This document shows positions 42,936 through 51,612 of a DNA stretch of 64,000 nucleotides, piece by piece (positions within the stretch are counted from its first letter, which is position 1; each line of letters opens with the position of its first letter). This stretch comes from Streptomyces atratus (lineage in GTDB: Bacteria > Actinomycetota > Actinomycetes > Streptomycetales > Streptomycetaceae), in NCBI RefSeq assembly GCF_014648655.1, contig NZ_BMRN01000019.1, positions 62,001 through 126,000 of the forward strand, in the 5' to 3' direction. Under the pieces are notes generated by a model. The model searched no databases and was not told where the DNA came from. It saw only the letters and a list, made by a program, of their open reading frames with translations. A program made the translations under genes and the position numbers.

Positions 42936-43085
42936 TCAGCCGCAGCAGCCACCGCACTGGCACGGGGCCCCGGACTGGCATCCGCATCCGCAGCCCGAGC
43001 CGCAGCCGCAGGCGCCGAGCACGGTCAGGTGCACCACTTCAGCGGGTGCCTCCTGCTGGGGGGCGGTCGTGGGGGAATCTGCCAT
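42936..43085 (-). CDS. Metallothionein-like Cys-rich 49-residue protein
   Basis: The minus strand from an ATG at 43085 encodes MADSPTTAPQQEAPAEVVHL..., followed by a C-terminal cluster ACGCGSGCGCGCQSG, APCQCGGCCG. Nine cysteines in 24 residues, mostly C-x-C, are what metal-thiolate clusters use. GAGGAGG about 5 nt before the ATG is a full ribosome-binding site, so the gene is real though short. It lies between phoU and a terminator. Metal binding is inferred from composition; a Zn or Cu store is the simplest idea. Confidence 0.8.
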   Translation of the reverse strand: MADSPTTAPQQEAPAEVVHLTVLGACGCGSGCGCGCQSGAPCQCGGCCG

Positions 43086-43256
43086 GGTTCCTCCTCATTG
43101 CGCACGACAGGGCCGTACGCCACGACGACGCGCGTACGACCGGGGCGTACGGACAAGGCGTGCCGCCCCACCCCATTGCATGCCCAACCGGGCGGGCGCA
43201 TCAACGGCGCACACGCGCAGAGACATATGCGCGACGGGATGCGACGGCGTACGCCG

Positions 43257-43934
43257 CTACGCGCCCTCCACCGATGTCTGCTGCTGGATCTCGTCGGCGT
43301 GCTCGCCCGTCACCAGGTAGACCACACGCTTGGCGACCGACACCGCGTGGTCGGCGAAGCGCTCGTAGTAGCGGCCGAGCAGCGTCACGTCGACGGCCGT
43401 CTCGATGCCGTGCTTCCAGCGGTCGTCCATCAGGTGCTGGAACAGCGTGCGGTGCAGCAGATCCATCTCGTCGTCGTCCTGCTCCAGCTGGAGCGCCAGA
43501 TCGACGTCCTTGGTGATGATCACCTCGGCCGCCTTGGCCATCAGGCGCTGCGCCAGCTGCCCCATCTCCAGAATGGTGGCGTGCAGGTCTTGCGGCACCG
43601 CCGATTCCGGGAACCGCAGCCGGGCCAGCTTGGCGACATGCTGGGCGAGGTCGCCCGAGCGCTCCAGATCGGCGCTCATCCGCAGCGAGGTGACCACGAT
43701 CCGCAGATCCGTCGCCACGGGCTGCTGGCGCGCGAGCAGGGCGATGGCCCGCGCCTCCAGGTCGTGCTGGAGGTCGTCGACCTTCTGGTCCGCGGCGATC
43801 ACGCTCTCCGCGAGCTTGAGATCGGCATCGAGCATGGACGTCGTCGCCCGGCCGATCGCCGACCCGACGAGCCGGGCCATCTCGACCAGTCCCTCGCCGA
43901 TCGAGTCGAGTTCCTCGTGGTACGCGTCACGCAT
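43257..43934 (-). CDS. phoU: PhoU phosphate-signalling protein
   Basis: 225 residues forming two PhoU three-helix bundles (about 10-105 and 115-215). Metal-binding signatures are near SADLERSGDLAQHVAKLA in repeat 1 and ERFADHAVSVAKRV in repeat 2. PhoU links phosphate uptake state to the PhoR-PhoP system, encoded divergently next door, and in Streptomyces is itself PhoP-dependent; PHO boxes lie upstream (44025-44057). The ATG at 43934 begins MRDAYHEELDSIGEGLV. Confidence 0.95.
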   Translation of the reverse strand: MRDAYHEELDSIGEGLVEMARLVGSAIGRATTSMLDADLKLAESVIAADQKVDDLQHDLEARAIALLARQQPVATDLRIVVTSLRMSADLERSGDLAQHVAKLARLRFPESAVPQDLHATILEMGQLAQRLMAKAAEVIITKDVDLALQLEQDDDEMDLLHRTLFQHLMDDRWKHGIETAVDVTLLGRYYERFADHAVSVAKRVVYLVTGEHADEIQQQTSVEGA

Positions 43935-44024
43935 GGAAGTCCCTCTCCAGTCCTTACTAAGGCCGGGGCCAGGTATGAACCCCACGCTGCCACCATGGGC
44001 GGCGTACGCGTCGGCTTCCGGCCA

Positions 44025-44057
44025 CCCAAGTGAACCAACCCTTGCTCCTCGGTGAAC
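44025..44057 (-). promoter_or_regulatory. PHO boxes (PhoP-binding direct repeats)
   Basis: On the minus strand GTTCACCGAGG (44057-44047) and GTTCACTTGGG (44035-44025) are 11-nt direct-repeat units on a 22-nt period, matching the GTTCACC-type consensus bound by phosphorylated PhoP. They lie about 90 bp before phoU and 75 bp before phoR, so they can serve both genes. Confidence 0.75.
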
Positions 44058-44130
44058 TCTGGGCGACGAGTGTTCGGATCCGCACTCGGATGGCTGGGAG
44101 AGTCCTCCCGGACCCGCATAACCTTGACGT

Positions 44131-45405
44131 ATGGACGTGAACGCGGCAGTCGCCGCAGCTGCGGCGATCGGCGGTGCGTGTACCGGCGTGATTGCCATGC
44201 TGGCGTTCCGCTGGAGCGAGCGCGACCAGAAGAAGCCGACGCGCACCTCCCTGCGGCCCGACAGCAACGCCCCCCTGCCCCCGGGGGTGGACACGGTCCT
44301 GTCCGTGCTCAGCTCCTCCGCGGTCGTGCTCGACGAGAGCGACAGCGTGGTCAAGGCCAGCTCCGCCGCCTATGCGCTGGGCCTGGTCAGGGGCGGGCGG
44401 CTCGCCGTCGACGGGATGCTGAACATGGCCAGGGACACCCGCCGGGACGGCGAGATACGGCAGGTCGAACTGGACCTCCCCCGGCGCGGTACGGGCCGTG
44501 GCGAGGCCCTCGCGGTCTCCGCCCGGGTCGCCCCGCTGGGCTCCCGTCTGGTGCTCCTGCTGGTCGAGGACCTCACCGAGGCCCGCCGCATAGAAGCGGT
44601 ACGGCGCGACTTCGTCGCCAACGTCAGCCATGAGCTCAAGACCCCGGTCGGCGCGCTCTCGCTGCTCTCCGAGGCCGTGATGGACGCTTCCGACGACCCG
44701 GAGGCGGTGGAGCGGTTCGCGGGGCGGATGCAGATCGAGGCGACCCGGCTGACCAACCTCGTACAGGAGATCATCGACCTCTCCCGGGTGCAGAACGACG
44801 ACCCGCTGGAGGACGCCGAGCCGGTCCGGGTGGACGAGTTGGTGGCCGAGGCCATCGACCGTTGCCGCCAGCAGGCCGGCTCGAAGCAGATCACCATGGC
44901 GGCGGGCGGCACCGCGGAGCTCCGAATCTGGGGCAACCGCGGCCAGCTCGCAGCGGCGCTCGGCAACCTCGTCGAGAACGCCGTCAACTACAGCCCCGCC
45001 CGTACCCGAGTGGGCATCGCCGCCAGGCGACTGTCCGTACCCGGCGGGGACCAGATCGAGATAGCCGTGACCGACCAGGGCATCGGTATCTCGGAGAAGG
45101 ACCGCGAGCGGGTCTTCGAACGGTTCTACCGCGTCGACCCGGCCCGCTCACGGGCCACCGGTGGCACCGGCCTCGGCCTCGCCATCGTCAAGCACGTGGC
45201 CGCCTCGCACGGCGGGGAGGTCACGGTCTGGAGCTCGGAGGGCCAGGGCTCCACCTTCACCCTGCGGCTGCCCGAAGCGGGCTCCGTACGGGAACGGGAC
45301 CGCAGCTCGGGCGGACCGCTCATCGTCAACGGCGACGAGGGCCCCTACGGACCAGCTCACCCCGACACCCTTGAACCATTCCCTGCCCCGGAGGTCCTTC
45401 CGTGA
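44131..45405 (+). CDS. phoR: PhoR (SenX3-type) phosphate sensor histidine kinase
   Basis: 424 residues: one N-terminal membrane segment (about 5-25), a PAS-like region (about 50-150), the HisKA H-box FVANVSHELKTPVGAL with the phosphorylated histidine, and a HATPase domain with NLVENAVNYS, DQGIGI and GTGLGLAIVKH. Streptomyces PhoR corresponds to mycobacterial SenX3, sensing phosphate limitation. TAACCT at 44119-44124 then 6 nt makes the ATG leaderless. Its TGA overlaps the GTG start of phoP. Confidence 0.95.
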   Translation: MDVNAAVAAAAAIGGACTGVIAMLAFRWSERDQKKPTRTSLRPDSNAPLPPGVDTVLSVLSSSAVVLDESDSVVKASSAAYALGLVRGGRLAVDGMLNMARDTRRDGEIRQVELDLPRRGTGRGEALAVSARVAPLGSRLVLLLVEDLTEARRIEAVRRDFVANVSHELKTPVGALSLLSEAVMDASDDPEAVERFAGRMQIEATRLTNLVQEIIDLSRVQNDDPLEDAEPVRVDELVAEAIDRCRQQAGSKQITMAAGGTAELRIWGNRGQLAAALGNLVENAVNYSPARTRVGIAARRLSVPGGDQIEIAVTDQGIGISEKDRERVFERFYRVDPARSRATGGTGLGLAIVKHVAASHGGEVTVWSSEGQGSTFTLRLPEAGSVRERDRSSGGPLIVNGDEGPYGPAHPDTLEPFPAPEVLP

Positions 45406-46082
45406 CCCGAGTGCTTGTCGTCGAGGATGAGGAATCCTTCAGCGACGCCCTGTCCTACATGCTCCGCAAGGAGGGCTTCGAGGTCGCCATCGCGGCCACG
45501 GGCCCGGACGGGCTTGACGAGTTCGAGCGCAACGGCGCCGACCTCGTGCTGCTCGACCTGATGCTGCCGGGCTTGCCCGGTACGGAGGTCTGCCGTCAGC
45601 TGCGCAGCCGGTCCAACGTCCCCGTGATCATGGTCACGGCCAAGGACAGCGAGATCGACAAGGTCGTCGGCCTGGAAATAGGGGCCGACGACTACGTCAC
45701 CAAGCCGTTCTCCTCGCGGGAGCTCGTCGCCCGCATCCGCGCGGTGCTGCGCCGCCGCGGCGAGCCGGAGGAGGTCACGCCGGCCGCGCTGGAGGCGGGC
45801 CCGGTCCGGATGGACGTGGACCGCCATGTCGTCACGGTCTCCGGCGGCAAGGTCGACCTCCCGCTCAAGGAGTTCGACCTGCTGGAGATGCTGCTGCGCA
45901 ACGCGGGCCGGGTCCTGACCCGCATGCAGCTGATCGACCGGGTCTGGGGCGCGGACTACGTGGGCGACACCAAGACCCTCGACGTCCATGTCAAGCGCCT
46001 GCGCGCCAAGATCGAGCCCGACCCGGGTGCACCGCGCTTCCTGGTGACGGTGCGGGGCCTGGGGTACAAGTTCGAGCCGTAA
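45402..46082 (+). CDS. phoP: PhoP (RegX3-type) phosphate response regulator
   Basis: 226 residues, OmpR family: receiver domain (1-115) with acidic pair VVEDEE, phospho-acceptor in LVLLDLMLPG and lysine in VTKPFSS, then a winged helix (about 128-226) with LPLKEFDLLEMLL and KTLDVHVKRLRAKIE. Master regulator of the Pho regulon, binding PHO boxes such as those upstream of phoU. Translationally coupled to phoR through a GTGA overlap. A strong terminator follows. Confidence 0.97.
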   Translation: MTRVLVVEDEESFSDALSYMLRKEGFEVAIAATGPDGLDEFERNGADLVLLDLMLPGLPGTEVCRQLRSRSNVPVIMVTAKDSEIDKVVGLEIGADDYVTKPFSSRELVARIRAVLRRRGEPEEVTPAALEAGPVRMDVDRHVVTVSGGKVDLPLKEFDLLEMLLRNAGRVLTRMQLIDRVWGADYVGDTKTLDVHVKRLRAKIEPDPGAPRFLVTVRGLGYKFEP

Positions 46083-46096
46083 ACCGGCCCGTGTGC

Positions 46097-46140
46097 GACG
46101 GCGTAGGGCGCTTCCCCTCGGGGGAGCGCCCTACGCCGTC
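46097..46140. terminator. Bidirectional terminator after phoP
   Basis: GACGGCGTAGGGCGCT at 46097-46112 pairs perfectly with 46125-46140, with CCCC/GGGG able to extend the stem. It lies 15 bp after phoP and faces the convergent lipoprotein gene. Confidence 0.95.
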
Positions 46141-46157
46141 CGCGTACCCGCGTACGG

Positions 46158-46814
46158 TCAGTCGGTCTGCGCCGAGGCGGACGAGGCGTCGCTCGGGGCG
46201 ACTGTGTCGCTCTCGGAATCCGACGCGCCCGGGGCCCCCGCGGCCGGCGAGGCGGTACCGGACGGTGTGGTGGAGGTCGCGGGCGACTGCGCCACCGGCA
46301 GCGAGCTCGGGCCGAAGCCCTGGAAGTAGCTGGTCGCCGGCACCACGAACGCGTCGAGCGGGATCTCGCCGGTCGAGCTGAACTTGAAGACGACGGGCTG
46401 CACATTGCCGGCCTGCGCGGCCTCGCGGCTGTTCTCGATCACGGCGGACGCATTGCCTTCGCCGCCGAGAACCACCCTGCCGCCGGCCGGGACCACGACC
46501 GGTCCGGTGCCCTTGGCGGCGTGCAGCTTCACCGCGGCGCTCGTACCCGGCAGGGTGACGGAGTCCAGGGTCTGCTGCTTGGTGCCGTTGTTGAACAGCG
46601 TCGCGGAGACGACGGCCGGGCCCTCGGCGTTGCGCTCGGGCTGGGTGATGACGTTCGCGTTCTGGATGCTGATGTCACCGGAGGTGGTGGCAGCAGTGTC
46701 CGGCCTGATCTTGAGCGTCGCGGCGTCATTGCCCGCACCGCACGCGGAGAGCGAGGCGATCGAGAACGCGATGGCTGTGGCGGCGAGAGCGCCGTGTCGA
46801 AGGCTGCGGCTCAC
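46158..46814 (-). CDS. Lipoprotein with copper-chaperone-like (DUF461) domain
   Basis: 218 residues: signal with lipobox SLSACG, then a beta-rich domain (SIQNANVITQPE, AVVSATLFNNG, QQTLDSVTLPG, VVLGGEG) that looks like the DUF461/PCuAC cupredoxin-like fold, and a Ser/Ala-rich C-terminal tail. The Met/His copper ligands of PCuAC are not evident, so metal binding is doubtful. The GTG at 46814 is preceded by AAGGAG. Convergent with phoP. Confidence 0.8.
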   Translation of the reverse strand: MSRSLRHGALAATAIAFSIASLSACGAGNDAATLKIRPDTAATTSGDISIQNANVITQPERNAEGPAVVSATLFNNGTKQQTLDSVTLPGTSAAVKLHAAKGTGPVVVPAGGRVVLGGEGNASAVIENSREAAQAGNVQPVVFKFSSTGEIPLDAFVVPATSYFQGFGPSSLPVAQSPATSTTPSGTASPAAGAPGASDSESDTVAPSDASSASAQTD

Positions 46815-47432
46815 GGCGGCGGCAACTCCTTGAACGTTCGGACTGCGGACGGGTGGGGCGGGCGACGTAAAGCCGCCCTAAGGGTGTGTCAGCGGGCTTA
46901 GGCTACCGAGCCGCCCACCCCGCCCCGCACCCGACCCGCCCCTTCGCGTATCGGCACTTCCCGGGGCCGGTGCCGTTCGGGGTCCGCACCCGGCCGAGGT
47001 TTGCGGACCCGCGCATCCCGAAACCGGTCGACACGCACCGTTCACATATCGCCGGTGATCAATTCATGGAGCGTGGCGCATTCCGCGCGCATAACCGATC
47101 GCATCGGGGGTTGATCAATTCCATTGATCCATCACACTTACATCCGTACGGGTGATCGATGTCCGAACGGAGTACGGAAAGTTCATCATCCGGAATCCGG
47201 CAAAACGGGACGTTCGGCCACTTTGGAGAAGGGTTCGGATGTGTGTAACGTGCGCGTTTCACCTCGCCCGCACAGCGGCTCCGACCTGCGAATACCGTCT
47301 CCCGTGAGCCTTCCGCAGCACGTTCGTGTTGCTGTTGTCAAGCCCCGAGATATGCCCTGACCTGCGAAAACGCCATTCAGGAGAAGCTGTTCTCGTGTTA
47401 CTCTTGATAGCCACGGAAGGGGTACCTGTCAC
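46815..47432. other. Long regulatory intergenic region upstream of carD
   Basis: 618 bp between the divergent lipoprotein and carD genes, less GC-rich than its surroundings. It contains a palindrome GATCAAT-TCC-ATTGATC (47113-47129) and an earlier copy of its left half, GATCAATTC (47057-47065). A TTGATAG box lies at 47404-47410, just before GGAAGG and carD. A 13-codon ORF containing TTA runs into carD (47395-47436). No RNA gene could be identified by eye. Confidence 0.45.
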
Positions 47433-47915
47433 ATGACGTTCAAGGTTGGCGACACCGTGGTCTATCCCCATCACGGGGCCGCGCTGATCGAGGCTATCGA
47501 AACTCGCCAGATCAAAGGCGTGGACAAGACCTACTTGGTGCTCAAGGTCGCCCAGGGCGACTTGACGGTTCGTGTGCCGGCGGACAATGCGGAGTTCGTG
47601 GGTGTGCGCGACGTGGTCGGGCAGGAGGGGCTGGACCGGGTCTTCGAGGTGCTGCGTGCACCGTATGCCGAAGAGCCGACGAACTGGTCCCGGCGTTACA
47701 AGGCAAATCTGGAGAAGCTCGCCTCCGGCGATGTCATCAAGGTCGCCGAAGTTGTCCGCGACCTGTGGCGTCGTGAGCGCGAGCGTGGACTCTCCGCAGG
47801 TGAGAAGCGCATGCTCGCCAAGGCTCGCCAGATTCTGGTGAGCGAGCTCGCTCTCGCGGAGAACACGAACGAAGACAAGGCCGAGGCTCTGCTCGACGAG
47901 GTACTCGCGTCCTGA
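47433..47915 (+). CDS. carD: CarD, RNA polymerase-binding transcription regulator
   Basis: 160-residue essential actinobacterial regulator that binds the RNA polymerase beta subunit and stabilises open complexes, especially at rRNA promoters. The N-terminal Tudor-like RID domain (MTFKVGDTVVYPHHGAALIE to about 55) and the helical C-terminal domain with W83 in EEPTNWSRRYKAN, the minor-groove wedge tryptophan, are intact. The ATG at 47433 is preceded by GGAAGGGG. Followed by ispD and ispF as in mycobacteria. Confidence 0.97.
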   Translation: MTFKVGDTVVYPHHGAALIEAIETRQIKGVDKTYLVLKVAQGDLTVRVPADNAEFVGVRDVVGQEGLDRVFEVLRAPYAEEPTNWSRRYKANLEKLASGDVIKVAEVVRDLWRRERERGLSAGEKRMLAKARQILVSELALAENTNEDKAEALLDEVLAS

Positions 47916-48248
47916 ACCGGCTGGCGCCGGTCGTAAAAAATGTGCCGCGGTGCCCGCTGACAACCGTATTCACGGTATGTCGTCGGGCGCTGCGGCATGT
48001 CCGGATTCGGCCACGACGTGTCTGGATTACGTTCTGACTCACCGATGCGTTGGCTTCATCGGTGATCCCCCCGATACGTTGCTCGCGATCTTGTGTAGCC
48101 GATCCCGAGCGACCGGTGCGGCTTGTCCGACTTCGACCGGGTGTCACGGAAAGGGCCCGGTCGAGTCATGGCGTGGCGCCCGGCTCGCTTGTGGCCATAC
48201 CCATGCCGGCTGTGGAAACAAACATGCCGAAGCTTCGGAGTGCAACCG
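47916..48248. other. Intergenic region between carD and ispD
   Basis: 333 bp. A short ACCGGC-TGGC-GCCGGT hairpin at 47916-47931 follows carD, weak as a terminator. An in-frame ATG at 48168 could extend IspD by 27 residues, but homologues begin at 48249. No other feature is evident. Confidence 0.4.
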
Positions 48249-48995
48249 ATGTCTGATCAATCGCGTCCGTACCGCACCGCCGCCGTGATTCCCGCGGCCG
48301 GCCGCGGCGTACGGCTCGGCCCGGGCGCCCCCAAGGCGCTCCGCGCGCTTGGCGGGACGCCCATGCTCATCCATGCGGTACGGGCCATGGCGGCGTCCCG
48401 TTCCGTGTCCCTGGTCGTCGTCGTCGCGCCGCCGGACGGCGCCGCCGAGGTCAAGAACCTGCTCGACGAGCACGCCCTGCCCGAGCGCACCGACTACCTC
48501 GTCGTGCCCGGCGGCGAGACCCGGCAGGAGTCGGTGCGGCTCGGACTCGACGCCCTGCCCGAGGGCGTCTGTGCCGTACTCGTCCACGACGCGGCGCGCC
48601 CGCTGGTGCCCGTCGACACCGTGGACGCGGTGATCGAGGCGGTACGCGACGGGGCGCCCGCCGTCGTCCCCGCGCTGCCGCTCGCCGACACCGTCAAGGA
48701 GGTCGAGCCCGGTCCGCCGGGGGAGCCGGAGCCGGTCCTCGGCACGCCCGTGCGAGCCAGGCTGCGCGCCGTACAGACTCCGCAGGGCTTCGACCGCGAG
48801 ACGCTCGTACGCGCGCACAAGACGGTCGCCGTCAGCGGTGAGGGCGCCACGGACGACGCGGGCATGGTGGAGCAGCTCGGGGCGCCCGTCGTGGTCGTAC
48901 CCGGGCACGAAGAGGCGTTCAAGGTGACCCGGCCGCTGGATCTGGTGCTGGCCGAGGCGGTACTCGCACGCAGGAGGGCGAACGATGGCTTCTGA
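48249..48995 (+). CDS. ispD: IspD, 2-C-methyl-D-erythritol 4-phosphate cytidylyltransferase
   Basis: 248-residue MEP-pathway enzyme forming CDP-methylerythritol from CTP. The nucleotide loop AAVIPAAGRGVRLGPGAPKAL, VLVHDAARPLV and TPQGFDRE are conserved. The ATG at 48249 (MSDQSRPYRTAAVIP) matches other streptomycetes and has GGAG 8 nt upstream. Overlaps ispF by 11 bp, so both are probably co-translated. Confidence 0.95.
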   Translation: MSDQSRPYRTAAVIPAAGRGVRLGPGAPKALRALGGTPMLIHAVRAMAASRSVSLVVVVAPPDGAAEVKNLLDEHALPERTDYLVVPGGETRQESVRLGLDALPEGVCAVLVHDAARPLVPVDTVDAVIEAVRDGAPAVVPALPLADTVKEVEPGPPGEPEPVLGTPVRARLRAVQTPQGFDRETLVRAHKTVAVSGEGATDDAGMVEQLGAPVVVVPGHEEAFKVTRPLDLVLAEAVLARRRANDGF

Positions 48996-49488
48996 GGAAC
49001 GGACCGGGCCCGTGATCCCGCTCGTCGGGATCGGCACGGACATCCACGCCTTCGAAGAGGGGCGCGAGCTGTGGTGCGCGGGTCTGCTGTGGGAGGGCGA
49101 GGGGCCCGGTCTGGCGGGACACTCCGACGCCGATGTCGTCGCGCACGCCGCGTGCAACGCGCTCTTCTCGGCCGCCGGGCTCGGCGACCTCGGGCAGCAC
49201 TTCGGCACGGGGCGGCCCGAGTGGTCCGGCGCCGCCGGAGTCACCCTGCTGACCGAGGCGGCGCGGATCGTGCGGGCCGAGGGCTTCGAGATCGGCAATG
49301 TCGCCGTTCAGGTGGTCGGCATACGGCCGAAGATCGGCAAGCGGCGCGACGAGGCGCAGAAGGTGCTGTCGGCCGCCGTGGGGGCGCCCGTCTCGCTTTC
49401 CGCCGCCACCTCCGACGGGCTCGGCTTCACCGGGCGGGCCGAGGGCCTCGCGGGGATCGCGACCGCACTGGTCTACCGCACGGGCTGA
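48985..49488 (+). CDS. ispF: IspF, 2-C-methyl-D-erythritol 2,4-cyclodiphosphate synthase
   Basis: 167-residue trimeric zinc enzyme of the MEP pathway. The metal site GIGTDIHAF, the motif LAGHSDADVVAHAACNALFSA and the C-terminal TSDGLGFTGRAEGLA are complete. It starts inside the last codons of ispD. A small gap then separates it from the PPOX gene. Confidence 0.97.
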   Translation: MASEERTGPVIPLVGIGTDIHAFEEGRELWCAGLLWEGEGPGLAGHSDADVVAHAACNALFSAAGLGDLGQHFGTGRPEWSGAAGVTLLTEAARIVRAEGFEIGNVAVQVVGIRPKIGKRRDEAQKVLSAAVGAPVSLSAATSDGLGFTGRAEGLAGIATALVYRTG

Positions 49489-49631
49489 CCTGCCTGGGGC
49501 GGGTGGGGGGCCCTCGCGCCTGTCCCCGTGCCCCCCGAGGTCCACTCACGCAGGAACGGGAAGCGGGAGCGGCGCCGCGGGGTTGGGGTACGGGTAGAGG
49601 CACCATCGACCCCGCTTGGAGGACGTACGCC

Positions 49632-50036
49632 ATGACCGCCGCACTCTCCGCAGAACTCAAGGCGCTTCTCGACACGCCCGTCTTCGTCACCGTCGCCACC
49701 ATCCAGCCCGACGGCAGCCCCCAGGTCTCCCCGGTCTGGGTGAAGCGCGACGGCGAAGATCTGCTCATCTCCACGACGGCCGGCCGCCGCAAGGAGAAGA
49801 ACCTGAGCCGCGACCCGCGGGTCTCCGTCGTCGTGCAACCCTTCGACGCGCCGTACACATACGCCGAGATCCGCGGCACCGCCACGCTCACCACCGAGGG
49901 CGGTCAGGAGCTCATCGACGAGCTGTCGGTGAAGTACACCGGCAAGAAGTACGCGGAATTCAACCCCGAGTCCGGCGCCGACGACGAGCGCGTGGTCGTC
50001 CGGATCACCCCGCGAAAGGTCGTCGGACGCATCTAG
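49632..50036 (+). CDS. PPOX-class F420-dependent enzyme
   Basis: 134-residue split-barrel protein of the FDOR/PPOX family: FVTVATIQPDGSPQVSPVWV, LLISTTAGRRKEKNL, RVSVVVQPFDAPYTYAEIRG. Members of this subgroup bind F420 and reduce small substrates. GGAGGA 8 nt before the ATG. Substrate unknown; sits between ispF and cysS. Confidence 0.9.
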   Translation: MTAALSAELKALLDTPVFVTVATIQPDGSPQVSPVWVKRDGEDLLISTTAGRRKEKNLSRDPRVSVVVQPFDAPYTYAEIRGTATLTTEGGQELIDELSVKYTGKKYAEFNPESGADDERVVVRITPRKVVGRI

Positions 50037-50127
50037 CACCTCCTGGGCACACCCGCCCGGTACAAACTTTTCCCCGCGATCCCCAAGGGGGCGCGGGGCA
50101 CTGGTGCGCGCCCACTACCCTTGAGGC

Positions 50128-51531
50128 GTGACTATTCGCCTGTACGACACCAGCGCCCGGCAGATCCGTGACTTCGTACCGCTCACAGCGGGCTGTGTCT
50201 CGATCTACCTCTGTGGCGCGACTGTCCAGGCCGCCCCGCACATCGGGCACATCCGGTCCGGGCTGAACTTCGACATCATGCGCCGCTGGTTCGAGTACCG
50301 CGGCTACGACGTCACGTTCATCCGTAACGTCACCGACATCGACGACAAGATCATCGCGAAGTCGGCCGAGCAGGGCCGCCCGTGGTCGGCCATCGGCTAC
50401 GAGAACGAGCGGGCGTTCAACGCCGGCTACGACGCGCTCGGCTGCCTCCCGGTCACCTACGAGCCCCGCGCCACCGGCCACGTCCCCGAGATGATCGAGA
50501 TGATGCGGGGCCTGATCGAACGCGGTCACGCCTACGAGGCCGACGGCAACGTCTACTTCGACGTGCGGTCCTTCCCCGGCTACCTGGAGCTCTCCAACCA
50601 GGACCTGGACGATCTGCGCCAGCCGTCCGGCGAGGGCGAGACCGGCAAGCGCGACCAGCGCGACTTCGCCATGTGGAAGGCGACCAAGCCGGGCGAGCCC
50701 AGCTGGGAGACCCCGTGGGGCCGCGGCCGCCCCGGCTGGCACCTGGAGTGCTCCGCCATGGCGCACAAGTACCTCGGCACCGCCTTCGACATCCACGGCG
50801 GCGGCATCGACCTGATCTTCCCGCACCACGAGAACGAGATCGCCCAGGCCAAGGCGTACGGCGACGACTTCGCGAAGTACTGGGTGCACAACGGCTGGGT
50901 CACCATGTCCGGCGAGAAGATGTCGAAGTCGCTCGGCAACTCCGTGCTGGTCAGCGAGATGGTCAAGCAGTGGCGTCCGATCGTGCTGCGCTACTACCTC
51001 GGCACCCCGCACTACCGGTCGATGATCGAGTACAGCGAGGAGGCACTGCGCGAGGCGGAGTCCGCGTTCGCGCGGATCGAGGGCTTCGTGCAGCGCGTCA
51101 CCGAGAAGGCGGGCGAGACGGTCGAGCCCGCCGCCGAGGTGCCGCCCGCTTTCGCCGAGGCGATGGACGACGACCTGGGCGTCCCGCAGGCGCTCGCGAT
51201 CGTCCACACCACCGTCCGCCAGGGAAACTCCGCACTCGCCGCCGACGACAAGGAAGCCGCCGTCGCCCGGCTCGCGGAGGTCCGCGCGATGCTCGGCGTC
51301 CTCGGCCTCGATCCGCTCGACGAACACTGGGCGGGCGAGAGCGACCGCGGCGACGATCTGCACGGGGTCGTCGACACGCTCGTACGCCTTGTCCTGGACC
51401 AGCGCCAGTCGGCCCGCGAGCGCAAGGACTGGCCGGCCGCCGACGCCATCCGCGATCAGCTCAACCAGTCCGGACTCGTCATCGAGGACAGCCCGACCGG
51501 GCCACGGTGGACACTCGGCCCGCGCCAGTAG
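50128..51531 (+). CDS. cysS: Cysteinyl-tRNA synthetase
   Basis: 467-residue class Ia synthetase. HIGH motif as PHIGHIRSG (about 37), zinc ligands from YLCGATVQ, LECSAM and the HHENEIAQA segment, and KMSKS at about 269. It is the tRNA enzyme rather than the mycothiol ligase MshC, judging by the full-length C-terminal anticodon-binding helices (about 340-467). TACCCT at 50116-50121 then 6 nt gives a leaderless GTG start. rlmB follows. Confidence 0.97.
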   Translation: MTIRLYDTSARQIRDFVPLTAGCVSIYLCGATVQAAPHIGHIRSGLNFDIMRRWFEYRGYDVTFIRNVTDIDDKIIAKSAEQGRPWSAIGYENERAFNAGYDALGCLPVTYEPRATGHVPEMIEMMRGLIERGHAYEADGNVYFDVRSFPGYLELSNQDLDDLRQPSGEGETGKRDQRDFAMWKATKPGEPSWETPWGRGRPGWHLECSAMAHKYLGTAFDIHGGGIDLIFPHHENEIAQAKAYGDDFAKYWVHNGWVTMSGEKMSKSLGNSVLVSEMVKQWRPIVLRYYLGTPHYRSMIEYSEEALREAESAFARIEGFVQRVTEKAGETVEPAAEVPPAFAEAMDDDLGVPQALAIVHTTVRQGNSALAADDKEAAVARLAEVRAMLGVLGLDPLDEHWAGESDRGDDLHGVVDTLVRLVLDQRQSARERKDWPAADAIRDQLNQSGLVIEDSPTGPRWTLGPRQ

Positions 51532-51612
51532 TCCTCCCATGTGCCGCCCGGCGTTCCGGGCGGCACACTTCAATTAGCACGCATGTCTGAGAAGCAACGA
51601 AACAGGTAGGTC

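Noticed and set aside
50128..51531. MshC (mycothiol ligase) instead of CysS
   Set aside because: The full anticodon-binding C-terminus and the ispF-cysS-rlmB context fit the tRNA synthetase; MshC is shorter.
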